Assembly: GCA_021323335.1 (NCBI GenBank)
Contig: JAJTCN010000077.1
Span: forward strand, 1-32,374
Source: Ramlibacter sp.
GTDB taxonomy: Bacteria > Pseudomonadota > Gammaproteobacteria > Burkholderiales > Burkholderiaceae_C
DNA: 32,374 nt
Direction: 5' to 3'
The position numbers and the translations under genes were made by a program. This document shows, in pieces, positions 1-7,360 of the stretch (positions within the stretch are counted from its first letter, which is position 1; the number at the start of each line of letters is the position of its first letter). Below the pieces are notes generated by a model that was not told the DNA's origin, did not search any database, and saw nothing but the letters and a program-made list of their open reading frames with translations.

Positions 1-417
1 CAGGACGGCGGCCAGCCGCCGGATCCGCCAGAAGGCCGCGACCGTCGCCACGATGAGGACCAGCAGCAGAAGCACCTCCGCGAACGCGAACGCGCCATTG
101 CGCCAGGCGAAGAACAGCCACGACCAGAGCGCGTTGGCGCCCAGCTGCGTCACGAACAGCGTGAGTGCGGGCACGCGTCGCGCGGCGCCCTGCTCTCGCC
201 AGACCAGCCAGGCGGCGATGCCCATCAGCAGGTAGAGCAGCGTCCAGACCGGGCCGAAGACGGATGCCGGCGGCGCCCACGCGGGACGTGACAGCTGGCC
301 ATAGAAACTGCCCGCATCGACGGACGCGACGGCGCCAATGCCGGCCGCCGCGAAAGCCAAGGCCAGCCAGCCGGCAAGGCCCAGCGCCTGGGAGAGAGTG
401 GAAGGGTGCGACTTCAA
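1..417 (-). CDS. tspO: TspO/MBR family membrane protein (3' end cut by window edge)
   Basis: Reading the minus strand from a TTG at 417 gives 139 uninterrupted codons running off the left edge. The product is very hydrophobic and Trp-rich, with about five membrane segments. It carries the family signatures RPAWAPPASVFGPVWTLLY and a later ANALWSWLFF stretch, which are typical of tryptophan-rich sensory protein / peripheral benzodiazepine receptor homologues that bind tetrapyrroles. No ATG lies upstream in frame. The TTG is 5 bases after the stop of the DUF4256 gene, so the two are probably co-transcribed. Family members are about 150-160 residues, so only the last few residues should be missing. 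The family call is firm; the non-ATG start is inferred. Confidence 0.88.
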   Translation of the reverse strand, partial: MKSHPSTLSQALGLAGWLALAFAAAGIGAVASVDAGSFYGQLSRPAWAPPASVFGPVWTLLYLLMGIAAWLVWREQGAARRVPALTLFVTQLGANALWSWLFFAWRNGAFAFAEVLLLLVLIVATVAAFWRIRRLAAVL

Positions 418-422
418 TGGGA

Positions 423-968
423 TCAGACGGTGAGCGCGCCGCGGAAGCCCCGCGCCGCATAGTAGGACTGTGCGCCATTGTGATAGACGAACACCTGGTC
501 GTAGCGGCGGTCGCAGAACAGCGCGCCGCCGAGCGCGCGGATGGCCGGCGGCGTCTGGATCCAGCTGGACGTCTTCAGGTCGAACTCGCCGAGCGTTTGC
601 AGCGCGCGGTATTGTTCCTCCGTCAACATCGCGATGCCCAGGTCGGCTGCCATCTCCAAAGCGCTGCCCTGCGGCTTGTTCTCCTTGCGGGCGTCCAGCG
701 CTTCGCGGTCATAGCAAAGGCTCCTGCGGCCGGCCGGGCTCTCGGCGGAGCAATCGCAGAAGGTGATCTGGCCCGTCGGGGCCGCCGCCCCGATCACGTC
801 CGGCTCGCCGCCGGTGGCCTCCATCGCGCCGAGCGACTTCAGCGCCTTCGGATGGGCTTCGAGCCTGGCCTGGACAGCGGCCCAAGCGACGCCGGGATGG
901 CGCTGCATGTTCTTCGCGAAGCGCGTCTCCAGCACGTCGATCAAATCCTTGCCTTGCGGTGTCTTCAT
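423..968 (-). CDS. DUF4256 domain-containing protein
   Basis: A 181-residue soluble protein with no signal peptide or membrane segment. It begins MKTPQGKDLIDVLETRF and contains blocks typical of DUF4256 proteins: a GxPDVIG-like stretch, the FCDCSAESPAGRRSLCYD block and, near the C-terminus, the FCDRRYDQVFVYHNGAQSYY block. DUF4256 has no established biochemical role that I know of. The gene starts 5 bases after the stop of the acetyltransferase gene upstream and ends 5 bases before the tspO start, so the three look like one transcription unit. The family assignment rests on recall of the conserved blocks. Confidence 0.82.
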   Translation of the reverse strand: MKTPQGKDLIDVLETRFAKNMQRHPGVAWAAVQARLEAHPKALKSLGAMEATGGEPDVIGAAAPTGQITFCDCSAESPAGRRSLCYDREALDARKENKPQGSALEMAADLGIAMLTEEQYRALQTLGEFDLKTSSWIQTPPAIRALGGALFCDRRYDQVFVYHNGAQSYYAARGFRGALTV

Positions 969-973
969 GGGTT

Positions 974-1495
974 TCAGTCGTCCCGGGGATGGGCGGGTGT
1001 TTCGAGAATGAGCTGGTAGAAGCTCAGGTCCAGCCAGCGGCCGAACTTGAAGCCGGCCTGGCGGATCGTCCCCGCATGCGTGAAGCCAAGGGACTCGTGC
1101 AGGGCGATGCTGGCCGCATTGCCGGCTTCGATGCCGCCGATCAGCAGGTGATAGTCCTGTCCCTTGGCAGCAGCGACCAGCTCGCGCATCAGCAGGCGGC
1201 CAATGCCCAGGCCGCGCGAGTCCTTGTGGACGTACACCGAATGTTCGACGGAGTACTTGTAGGCCGGCCAGGCGCGAAAGGTGCCGTAACTGGCGAACCC
1301 CAGCAAGCGGCCTGCTTCGTCCTCCACCCCGACGACGGGAAAGCGGCCGGCCTCCTTGGCCCTGAACCACGCCACCATCGACTCGGGCGTGCGCGGCTTG
1401 TAGTCGAACAGCGCCGTGGAGTTGACGATCGCCTCGTTGAAGATGTCGAGGATCTGCGCGGCGTGGCGCGCTTGCGTGCAGCTGACGATCTTCAT
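974..1495 (-). CDS. GNAT N-acetyltransferase, phosphinothricin acetyltransferase-like
   Basis: A 173-residue single-domain GNAT acetyltransferase, expected to move an acetyl group from acetyl-CoA to an amine. The N-terminal region (residues about 10-35) has the ILDIFNEAIVNSTALFDYKP pattern of the PAT/MnaT branch, which acetylates phosphinothricin, methionine sulfone or related amino-acid analogues. The CoA-binding motif A (SRGLGIGRLL) lies near residues 95-104. A later GNAASIALHESLGF block is the usual motif B. I chose the ATG at 1495 rather than upstream in-frame codons because it begins exactly where family homology begins. The substrate is not deducible. Confidence 0.85.
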   Translation of the reverse strand: MKIVSCTQARHAAQILDIFNEAIVNSTALFDYKPRTPESMVAWFRAKEAGRFPVVGVEDEAGRLLGFASYGTFRAWPAYKYSVEHSVYVHKDSRGLGIGRLLMRELVAAAKGQDYHLLIGGIEAGNAASIALHESLGFTHAGTIRQAGFKFGRWLDLSFYQLILETPAHPRDD

Positions 1496-1566
1496 GGTGC
1501 CCCCGGAGGTTTTTCCCCAGGCGGGCAAGATAGGAGCTCCCGTCGGAGTCGTCAATCCGGCCGGCG

Positions 1567-2754
1567 TCAGCCGGCGGGCCGCTGGGCCAGCCGCGGCAAG
1601 GCCACGGGCGGGCTTTCACGATGCCTCGGCGCGGGCGCCTCTTCGCCGATGCGGAAGCGCGCCACCACCTCGGTGAGCCGCTGCGCCTCCTCCTGGAAGG
1701 AGTAGGAGCTCTGGGCCGCCGCTTCCACCAGCCCGGCGTTCTCCTGCGTCACGCTTTCCAGCTGCACGATCGCGCGGTTGATCTCGCCGACGCCGACGCT
1801 CTGCTCGGCGGAGGCCGTGGCGATGGTTCCGATCAGCTCGTTGGCGCGCTGCACGCTCGTCACGATCTCGTCGATCACCTTGCCAGCGGCTTCCACCTGC
1901 CGGCTGCCCTCCAGGATCTCGCTGGCGGACTGCTCGATGAGTTGCCGGATTTCCTTGGCGGCCTCGGCGCTGCGTTGCGCCAGCGCGCGGACCTCGGTGG
2001 CCACCACCGCGAAGCCGCGCCCCTGGTCGCCGGCGCGCGCCGCTTCCACGGCCGCATTGAGCGCCAGGATGTTGGTCTGGAAAGCGATGCCCTCGATGGC
2101 GCCGGTGATGTCGGACATGCGTTGCGAGCCTTGCCGGATGCGCCCCATGCCCTGGACGACCGCGTGCACCTCCTGCGCCCCATCGCGCGCGACGGACTCG
2201 GCCCGCTGTGCCAGCTCCGAGGCGACGCGGCAATTCTCGGCGTTCTGCTTCACCGTCGCCGCGAGCTCCTCCATCCCGGAGGCTGTTTCTTCCAGCGTCG
2301 CCGCCTGCTGCTCGGTGCGGCGTGACAAGTCCGTGCTGCCTTCGGTGACCTCCTGCGCCGAGTGCGCCACCGCGTCGGAGCTGTGGCGCACCTGCGTGAC
2401 GATCTGGCCGAGGTTGCGGTTGATTTCGCCGAGCAGGCGCAGGAACAGCCCGAAGTGCCCGCCGAGTCCGGTGGCATCCACCTTGCCGGTGAGGTCGCCA
2501 TCGGCGAGCCGGCGGAACGGGCCGAGCACCCGCGTCCAACCTTCGTTGGCCTGCAGGTAGAAGGCGCCCATCGCGTAGACGCCGAGCAGCACGCCGCCGA
2601 CCAGCCAGGCCTTGGTCGCGGCCGACAGCTGGTCGCCGATCTCGAAGTACAGCAACGCGAGCGGGAGGTAGAAGATGACCAGCATCAGGGGCAGCTTCTT
2701 CTCGTTGGGGAGCCGCAGCATCAGCCGCACGGCGGGCCAGAAGATCAGTTTCAT
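1567..2754 (-). CDS. Methyl-accepting chemotaxis protein with short N-terminal membrane region
   Basis: A 395-residue chemoreceptor-type transducer. Two hydrophobic segments (about residues 22-40 and 50-72) are joined by only a few residues, so there is no sizeable periplasmic ligand-binding domain. A HAMP-like piece ([13 protein letters not shown]) follows. The long cytoplasmic coiled coil carries the highly conserved signalling tip, including [17 protein letters not shown] and [17 protein letters not shown], which contacts CheA and CheW. The start at 2754 has a GAAGG ribosome-binding site. The C-terminal tail is Pro/Ala-rich and shows no clear CheR-binding pentapeptide. With no external sensor it may detect membrane or cytoplasmic cues (inference). 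Confidence 0.95.
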   Translation of the reverse strand: MKLIFWPAVRLMLRLPNEKKLPLMLVIFYLPLALLYFEIGDQLSAATKAWLVGGVLLGVYAMGAFYLQANEGWTRVLGPFRRLADGDLTGKVDATGLGGHFGLFLRLLGEINRNLGQIVTQVRHSSDAVAHSAQEVTEGSTDLSRRTEQQAATLEETASGMEELAATVKQNAENCRVASELAQRAESVARDGAQEVHAVVQGMGRIRQGSQRMSDITGAIEGIAFQTNILALNAAVEAARAGDQGRGFAVVATEVRALAQRSAEAAKEIRQLIEQSASEILEGSRQVEAAGKVIDEIVTSVQRANELIGTIATASAEQSVGVGEINRAIVQLESVTQENAGLVEAAAQSSYSFQEEAQRLTEVVARFRIGEEAPAPRHRESPPVALPRLAQRPAG

Positions 2755-2906
2755 ATCGCCTTCGGAGCAGGGAGGGAAGTGAGTGCCCATTATTCGGGCA
2801 GACCCCGCCCGCGCCAAGCGATGTGGCGGAATAAGCCACAGCCTTCCATCCGCCGCGGGGCGCCTTCAGGCGGACGCGCTCCCCTTCCATGCCGGATGAC
2901 GCCCGG
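2755..2906. other. Intergenic region between cytochrome c and chemoreceptor genes
   Basis: A 152-bp gap without a plausible gene. It holds one small perfect hairpin at 2822-2840 (TGTGGC/GCCACA with a 7-base loop) that lacks a following T-run. It may also contain the chemoreceptor promoter, but no convincing -35/-10 pair is visible. Confidence 0.4.
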
Positions 2907-3521
2907 TCAGGGCAGCGATGCCAGGTGCGCCGCCAGCGCCTCGACGTCGGCGTTGCTGAGGCCGGCAAGCAGTGGATCCGGCCTAGACGCGCTTCCATGC
3001 GACCGGGTGCCGCCCCGCATCTGCTGCAACGACCAGGCGGTGTAGCGCGCCTTTTGCCCGGCCAGCCGGGCCGCGCCGGCGTTCGACCCGTGCATCGCCG
3101 GGCCGTGGCAGTCGGCGCACCGCAAGCGGTCGGCCAAGGCGCGGCCGAGATCGCTGCCGGGCGACTCCGGCGCGCGCGGTGGCGCCAGGGCCGCGTAGTG
3201 GTCGGCGAGGTCGTTGACGTCCTGCTCGCTCAACTCCTCGGCCAGGCTCACCATGACCGGCGCAGTGCGCCTGCGCTCGCGAAAGTCGCGCCACTGCGCG
3301 AGGAAGGCGGCCTTCGGCTGCCCTTCGAGCAGCGGCAGCGTCGAGTGGATCGGTGCGGTGGACGCGTGGCAGGACACGCACTTCGCGGCAGCGAGCCGCT
3401 GGCCGGCGGCCGCATCGCCCGAGGCTGGAACGTGCGCGCCCAGCAGGCACGCCGCAAGGGCGGCGGTAGCAGCTGCCTTGTCAGGCCGCGGAAAGCAGCT
3501 TGGCCACCACCCGGTTTGCAT
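2907..3521 (-). CDS. Di-heme cytochrome c, 5' end apparently altered at the integron boundary
   Basis: Encodes a protein with two c-type heme sites, CVSCH and CADCH, about 100 residues apart, resembling the cytochrome c4/c553 family of periplasmic electron carriers. The hydrophobic core of a signal peptide (AAATAALAACLLGA) precedes the first heme. No start codon lies just before that core; the nearest in-frame ATG (3521) is inside the 3' end of the neighbouring acetyltransferase gene and adds an odd MQTGWWPSCFPRPDK leader. I infer that the native start was lost when cassette DNA became joined here at about 3479-3485. Whether the gene is still translated and exported is uncertain. Confidence 0.75.
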   Translation of the reverse strand: MQTGWWPSCFPRPDKAAATAALAACLLGAHVPASGDAAAGQRLAAAKCVSCHASTAPIHSTLPLLEGQPKAAFLAQWRDFRERRRTAPVMVSLAEELSEQDVNDLADHYAALAPPRAPESPGSDLGRALADRLRCADCHGPAMHGSNAGAARLAGQKARYTAWSLQQMRGGTRSHGSASRPDPLLAGLSNADVEALAAHLASLP

Positions 3522-4014
3522 ACTCCCTCCCCTCGAACGCATGGACAGTCGCGCCCATGTCAGCGTAGCCACTTCGAGCGTAGAAAGCCAGTGCGCGGCG
3601 GTTGCCCTCCCACACCGTCAACCAGAGGGCCGGCGCTCCTGCCGAGAGCGCGAGTTTCTCGGCCGCATCAAGGAGCGCAGCCCCCACGCCCGACCGTTGC
3701 GCCTGCGGCTGGACGTACAACCGGACCAGCTCCACGCCGTGCAGACCCGGAACGGGCGCCTCGCGCGGACCGGAGTTCACTTCAGCGAATCCCACCAGGG
3801 CCTGCTGCATCTCGGCAAGGATGAACCGGCGGTTCGGATCCGTGATCCGCCCCAGGAACGCTTGCTCGGAGTACTCGCCAAACGCCTCGCGCGCCAGGTC
3901 GGGGCGGACCCCCTCAGTAGCGTACGTATCGAGGAACACCTGCATCGCGAGCGCGGCGACCGTCAATGCGTCGCTTTGCTGGCCAGGACGAAGCTGGAGG
4001 GATTGCAGATGCAC
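3481..4014 (-). CDS. GNAT N-acetyltransferase, last gene of the most distal cassette
   Basis: A 177-residue GNAT protein. The acetyl-CoA motif A appears as QAQRSGVGAALLDAAEKLA near residues 108-126, and motif B as EGNRRALAFYARSGY near residues 143-157. The N-terminal pattern (FLDTYATEGVRPDLA) resembles PaiA/spermidine-acetyltransferase-like members, but the substrate is unknown. Its TGA stop lies inside GCCTGAC (minus strand), an R''-like core, as in cassette genes elsewhere in this array. The rest of an attC is missing and cytochrome c DNA follows at once. It starts 8 bases after the membrane gene upstream, suggesting a three-gene cassette. Confidence 0.85.
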   Translation of the reverse strand: MHLQSLQLRPGQQSDALTVAALAMQVFLDTYATEGVRPDLAREAFGEYSEQAFLGRITDPNRRFILAEMQQALVGFAEVNSGPREAPVPGLHGVELVRLYVQPQAQRSGVGAALLDAAEKLALSAGAPALWLTVWEGNRRALAFYARSGYADMGATVHAFEGREYANRVVAKLLSAA

Positions 4015-4022
4015 GCTTGATC

Positions 4023-4421
4023 CTAGCCCTCATCGTCATCTCGTTGCAGGGCATACCGGACCGCGATCACGATGAAAGCGAGCCCCAGCACGGCCGCGAT
4101 GCCGAAAGCCACCCGGCACTCGCCGCCGCCGGTGACGCGGATAAAACCGCCGAAGCCGCCAACGCACGATGGCTCACCCGGACCCACGGCGATCCAGGCA
4201 GAAGGCACAACCATGCATGACAGCAGCGCCACGGCCAGCCAGTCCCTGACCTTGCGATCGAGGAAGACGTTCGCCAGTGCCAGGAAGCCGGCGAGGACGA
4301 AGGTGGCCGCAACCAGGTAGCCGATGAGGGCTGGAACGTTGAGCCGTTCCGGAAACACCACCATCAGGACGAACAGCATGGTCCCCAGGCCGATCAAAAC
4401 GCAACCCGGCAACGCTTTCAA
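4023..4421 (-). CDS. Predicted membrane protein, cassette-borne, unknown function
   Basis: Reading from a TTG at 4421 gives 132 residues with four hydrophobic segments and a charged C-terminal tail ending RDDDEG. A Gly/Cys-rich loop (GEPSCVGGFGGFIRVTGGGEC) lies between the third and fourth segments. The TTG overlaps the TGA of the preceding gene (TTGA), which suggests translational coupling. A later in-frame ATG (MLFVLMVVF) would delete part of the first membrane segment. I do not recognise the family. Confidence 0.6.
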   Translation of the reverse strand: MKALPGCVLIGLGTMLFVLMVVFPERLNVPALIGYLVAATFVLAGFLALANVFLDRKVRDWLAVALLSCMVVPSAWIAVGPGEPSCVGGFGGFIRVTGGGECRVAFGIAAVLGLAFIVIAVRYALQRDDDEG

Positions 4422-4768
4422 GCCGAATTCCCAAAGGGGTTGGCACGCTTGCCATACCGGTGGAGCCGCCACGAGATCACCACCGCCAGCAATGTGTAGA
4501 TGAGGATGAGGGCGAAGGCGCGCGCGTTGCCCTCGGGTGTGCGGAACCTGCTGCAATTTTCCAGGCACGGCTCCAGGAAGAAGCTCGCGACGAAGAACAG
4601 GATGGCCAGCGCAAGCCATGCCCCCAGCCCCAGCGCGAGTCCCTTGAGTGCTTTCCCACGGTCCCTCACCACGAGAAACCGGTGCATGGCCCACAGGACG
4701 ACATGGACCGGCGTGCCGTACAACGGCACGACGGCCAGCCAGAAATACCATGGGGGCTCGTAGGGCAC
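4418..4768 (-). CDS. Predicted membrane protein, first gene of a three-gene cassette
   Basis: A 116-residue protein from a GTG start 8 bases inside the cassette edge. It has about three hydrophobic segments (near residues 8-26, 42-64 and 85-101) and short basic loops. A loop with two cysteines (EPCLENCSRF) follows the second segment. No family is recognised. Its stop overlaps the TTG of the next membrane gene, and together with the acetyltransferase downstream the three form the distal cassette. Confidence 0.65.
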   Translation of the reverse strand: MPYEPPWYFWLAVVPLYGTPVHVVLWAMHRFLVVRDRGKALKGLALGLGAWLALAILFFVASFFLEPCLENCSRFRTPEGNARAFALILIYTLLAVVISWRLHRYGKRANPFGNSA

Positions 4769-4775
4769 GACCGCC

Positions 4776-4832
4776 GCCTAGCGTCGAAGGTGACCGGGCA
4801 CCCGGGCCATCGTGTCGAACAACCTCTCAGGC
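4776..4832 (-). other. Degenerate, shortened attC site
   Basis: The left arm GCCTAGCGTCGAAGGTGACC and right arm CGTGTCGAACAACCTCTCAG match the array consensus with several substitutions, but the central stem has shrunk so that the site is 57 bp instead of 87-114. The stop of the 82-residue gene (TGA at 4827) lies in its R'' box, as in intact cassettes. Confidence 0.8.
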
Positions 4833-5075
4833 GGCATCGTCGCCTCCCTTGTTCTTGCGGCGCCATGACAAGGCGGCATACACCAGGCCTGCGATGATTC
4901 CGCCCAGCAGGACCAGGCTCAAGCCAAGCGTCAGGGGAAAGTAGGCCTTGCCCCAGACGCATGCCTCGGAGTCCGGAACGCGGCAGGCCGCGGCCAGGTC
5001 GATGTAGGGGTAGCCGAGGCCGACGGCGAGGCCGCTTGCCAACGAGATGAGGATCAAGGAACGGCGAGTGACCAT
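4827..5075 (-). CDS. Small two-segment membrane protein, cassette-borne
   Basis: An 82-residue protein with an N-terminal hydrophobic segment (about residues 6-24) and a second one near residues 47-69, followed by a basic tail (SWRRKNKGG). Two cysteines (AACRVPDSEACVWG) lie in the connecting loop, which would be outside the membrane if the N-terminus acts as a signal anchor. The stop codon falls in the R'' core of the degenerate attC at 4776-4832, and the cassette's other end is GCCTAAG at 5173. The family is unknown. Confidence 0.65.
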   Translation of the reverse strand: MVTRRSLILISLASGLAVGLGYPYIDLAAACRVPDSEACVWGKAYFPLTLGLSLVLLGGIIAGLVYAALSWRRKNKGGDDAA

Positions 5076-5172
5076 GTCGAAACAATCCCCCCTCCGTTCA
5101 GCATGGCGTCTACGCGCCGCCAGTCATTCTCTCGATGGACTGCGCCGGGAGCAAGCTGGCCGTCTGTTTGAT
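5076..5172. other. Cassette leader with no visible gene
   Basis: A 97-bp stretch between the start of the 82-residue gene and its cassette edge. I see no ORF, hairpin or promoter that I would defend. Confidence 0.4.
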
Positions 5173-5233
5173 GCCTAAGTCTGGAGTCGAACGACACGCA
5201 GGGGCTCTGGCCATGCTGGACGAGCTGCTAGAG
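5173..5233 (-). other. Degenerate attC site
   Basis: GCCTAAGTCTGGAGTCGA resembles the consensus left arm and CACGCA matches the start of the 114-bp class stem. The right half is strongly diverged and ends near GCTAGAG, where the membrane gene's TAG stop (5228-5230) lies. It is about 61 bp long. Confidence 0.65.
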
Positions 5234-6025
5234 GGCTTCCCGGCTTTCGGCCCTTGCCTGGCGGCCGGCCCAGAACAGCACGAAGAAGAGCGCCGCCCAG
5301 ACAACTGTGCGGAAAGCCATGGCCTGGAGACTGGTCATCGCGACGGGATGATCGGCCGCGTAAAGCCACGCGATGCCGCCCAGCGCCATCAAGTTCACCA
5401 GCGCGATGAGCCCGGCACCACGGGTGCCGTGCCGGCTGCGCTTCCATGCGAGGACGCCGACGGCGATGTAGGCGAAGCCCATGACCGTGTTGAAAAGCAG
5501 GAGGGGCCGGTACACGGTGTAGCCCGGATCGGAGCCAGTGAGCACGCGGATACCCGCGGCCACGGTAGCTACGCCAAAGATCACGGCGACCACCGCCGCG
5601 AATGCGACGACCCTGTTGCGCGGGATAGTGGCCATGCGGGTCTCCTTTGCTGCCTGAGGGAGCAGCCGATACAACGGTGCGGAGGAATAGCCTGCGATGC
5701 CTCCGACGAACATGAACCATACGCCCGTCGCCAACACTCGCCACGGGCCGTGGTCGGCAAGGACCGCCAAGAGCCTCAGCCCGATCGGCAGGGAGACGAT
5801 GGCCCCGATGATTCCAAGGCCAAGAACGAAAGCGCGCATCCGCCAATTCGCGGTGGGCGGAGTCGAGCGTTGTCCGTCAACGCGCCCCACTGCGAAACCA
5901 GTAACGCATACCGGTGCGGACGCGATCCCCAGGATGAGCAGAAGGCCGGCACGAGCGTCTGCGGGGGCGAAAGGAATGAGAAGCGCTGCGCCCAGGATGT
6001 GGCCGATCAGGAATGATGCTTTCAC
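5228..6025 (-). CDS. Polytopic membrane protein, cassette-borne, unknown function
   Basis: A 265-residue protein with about seven or eight hydrophobic segments and few charged loops. The C-terminal half, from an internal MATIPRNRVVAFAAVV, could stand alone as a four-segment protein, so this may be a fusion or an internal duplication of membrane units. The GTG start at 6025 overlaps the TGA of the upstream lipoprotein gene (GTGA), which points to coupled translation. The stop is in the R'' region of the degenerate attC at 5173-5233. No enzymatic motif was seen. Confidence 0.7.
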   Translation of the reverse strand: MKASFLIGHILGAALLIPFAPADARAGLLLILGIASAPVCVTGFAVGRVDGQRSTPPTANWRMRAFVLGLGIIGAIVSLPIGLRLLAVLADHGPWRVLATGVWFMFVGGIAGYSSAPLYRLLPQAAKETRMATIPRNRVVAFAAVVAVIFGVATVAAGIRVLTGSDPGYTVYRPLLLFNTVMGFAYIAVGVLAWKRSRHGTRGAGLIALVNLMALGGIAWLYAADHPVAMTSLQAMAFRTVVWAALFFVLFWAGRQARAESREAL

Positions 6026-6264
6026 TTGCTGCCTAAAGAAGCCTTCGGCGACAGGTTCTCCGGGAGAGAAGCAGAGGCCCGCCGCCGGTCCTCTGCGTCC
6101 AACCTTTCCCTCCTTGATTCATGAACGACACGATCTGCTCCTCGATCGCGAACCTCCTGCTTGAGCGCTCGGCCAACGGGGCCGCTGGTGAGAGAGCGAT
6201 AGGCTTCCCCGCAACCAACCAAAGTGCACAGAGCTAGCGCGCCGGCAACGAGGCGACCAGGCAT
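6022..6264 (-). CDS. Putative lipoprotein, first gene of a two-gene cassette
   Basis: An 80-residue protein starting MPGRLVAGALALCTLVGCGE. It has a short basic N-terminus, a hydrophobic core and a lipobox (LVGC), with Cys about residue 18, so it should be lipidated. The mature part is very charged (many Arg, Glu and Asp) and short. Its TGA overlaps the GTG of the polytopic membrane gene, which suggests that the two products work together in the envelope (inference). The cassette edge is 4 bases upstream of the start. Confidence 0.6.
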   Translation of the reverse strand: MPGRLVAGALALCTLVGCGEAYRSLTSGPVGRALKQEVRDRGADRVVHESRRERLDAEDRRRASASLPENLSPKASLGSK

Positions 6265-6267
6265 GAG

Positions 6268-6325
6268 GGCTACCGTTCGAGTCGAGCGGGGCGCAGCGGC
6301 ATTGCGCTTCCCAGGCGGATTAGCC
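6268..6325 (-). other. Degenerate attC site
   Basis: GGCTACCGTTCGAGTCGAGC matches the left arm and GCGCAGCGGCATTGCGC matches the left half of the 114-bp class stem. The second half of the stem is deleted, and the site ends ATTAGCC (6319-6325). The zinc-ribbon gene's TAA stop (6320-6322) lies in this end. The site is 58 bp. Confidence 0.75.
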
Positions 6326-6685
6326 ATCCCTCTTCGTTCCTTGAATGACATGCCAGATCTTCGTCGAGACGCGCACCACGGCATAGATGATTCCCGCCCA
6401 GGTGAGCAATATCGACAGAGTCAGAAATCCATTGGACCCCCCATAGGGGATCGCCCCGGCAATGCCAAGAACCAGCGAAAGAAGCCACAGAAAACCGAGT
6501 GCGCCCACGCCAACGCAACCGAGGCCAGAAGATTTGCCTTCCTCCGGAGCGCCGGATTCGATCACCTCTCCCGGTATCGGAACAAGCCTGAGCGTCGACC
6601 CCATGCCAAAGCTGGCGCCGCAGGTTGGGCACTCCGGTGCCTGATAGTCACTCACCTTGCCGGAGCACTCTGGACAGGCAGGCAT
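6320..6685 (-). CDS. Zinc-ribbon membrane protein (ribbon at N-terminus), cassette-borne
   Basis: A 121-residue protein. Residues 4-24 hold a four-cysteine zinc-ribbon pattern (CPEC...CPTC). A polar linker follows, then two hydrophobic segments (about residues 55-75 and 82-105) joined by the motif AIPYGGSNGF. The same PYGGSNGF hairpin occurs in the product of 7361-7711, where the zinc ribbon is at the other end. The TAA stop is in the R'' box of the attC to its left, and the two cassette ends pair (ATTAGCC and GGCTACC). The function is unknown; a membrane-bound metal or protein-contact role is inference only. Confidence 0.75.
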   Translation of the reverse strand: MPACPECSGKVSDYQAPECPTCGASFGMGSTLRLVPIPGEVIESGAPEEGKSSGLGCVGVGALGFLWLLSLVLGIAGAIPYGGSNGFLTLSILLTWAGIIYAVVRVSTKIWHVIQGTKRDG

Positions 6686-6693
6686 GCTCTGCG

Positions 6694-6735
6694 GGCTACC
6701 GCTGGAGTTGACCCGCGTCGAACGGCTTGTCAGGC
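6694..6735 (-). other. Collapsed attC site (42 bp)
   Basis: GGCTACCGCTGGAGTTGACC is followed directly by CGCGTCGAACGGCTTGTCAG. Both arms are well preserved but the whole central stem-loop is missing. This is the clearest case of an attC reduced by precise loss of its middle. Confidence 0.85.
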
Positions 6736-6804
6736 ATCACAGCTCACCTCCGCTGCCATCATGACGCCTCACTTCGATCCAGAGTCCGCGTCTCCGACTT
6801 CAGG

Positions 6805-7263
6805 TCAAGCATTTGACGTCTTCGCACTCTTCAGCTCCCTGAAGAGCGTGAGGAACAAGCCGTACCCCAGCGAAATCCAGGATGCCAAGAGGATCACCCA
6901 AGTCCATCCCGGCGCGGCTCCGCCTCCATACGGAATAGCACTCAAGACGAACAATACGGGCACCGCCACCAGGTACGCGCCAACACCCAGCAGCCCGCGC
7001 CGCAGCCAACGGCGATGAGCCCCAAGAGCTTCGATGTGCGAACTGACGTCCAGTGCACGGAGCGCAACAGCGGCGACACCGAACCCAATGAGCAGCAAGA
7101 GCCCCCCATGAAGAACAAGCTGCGCCAGGAACACATTTCCCGGATGGGGTTCCATGCCGGAAGCTGCAAGGAGGTTCCGCACCACATACTTGGTTTCAAT
7201 GGGGAAGAAGAACACTCCGAAAATGGCAACAAATACAGCCAGGGCGGTGGTCAAGAGTTTCAC
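6805..7263 (-). CDS. Four-segment membrane protein with PYGG motif, cassette-borne
   Basis: From a GTG at 7263 (GGAAAG upstream) the product is about 152 residues with four hydrophobic segments. An upstream in-frame ATG at 7461 exists, but it would add sequence translated out of the 68-bp repeat and a neighbouring cassette, so I rejected it. The loop before the last segment reads SAIPYGGGAAPGW, recalling the IPYGGSNGF motif of the zinc-ribbon cassette proteins on either side. About 70 bp without a gene separate its stop from the attC at 6694-6735. Confidence 0.6.
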   Translation of the reverse strand: MKLLTTALAVFVAIFGVFFFPIETKYVVRNLLAASGMEPHPGNVFLAQLVLHGGLLLLIGFGVAAVALRALDVSSHIEALGAHRRWLRRGLLGVGAYLVAVPVLFVLSAIPYGGGAAPGWTWVILLASWISLGYGLFLTLFRELKSAKTSNA

Positions 7264-7285
7264 GTCATTGGACTTTCCATGCCAT

Positions 7286-7352
7286 GTTGTATTGAAGGTC
7301 GCCGCGAACCATGACCCGAGTATGGCCTGTGATAGCTCGGAGACGCAATACG
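7286..7352. repeat. Third copy of a 67-68 bp unit bounded by GTTGTATTG and CAATAC
   Basis: Matches 15113-15180 and 16254-16321 at roughly three quarters of positions. The similarity stops at the inverted-repeat ends. Here it lies between two cassette genes where an attC is expected but not present. Confidence 0.75.
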
Positions 7353-7360
7353 AATGCCGC

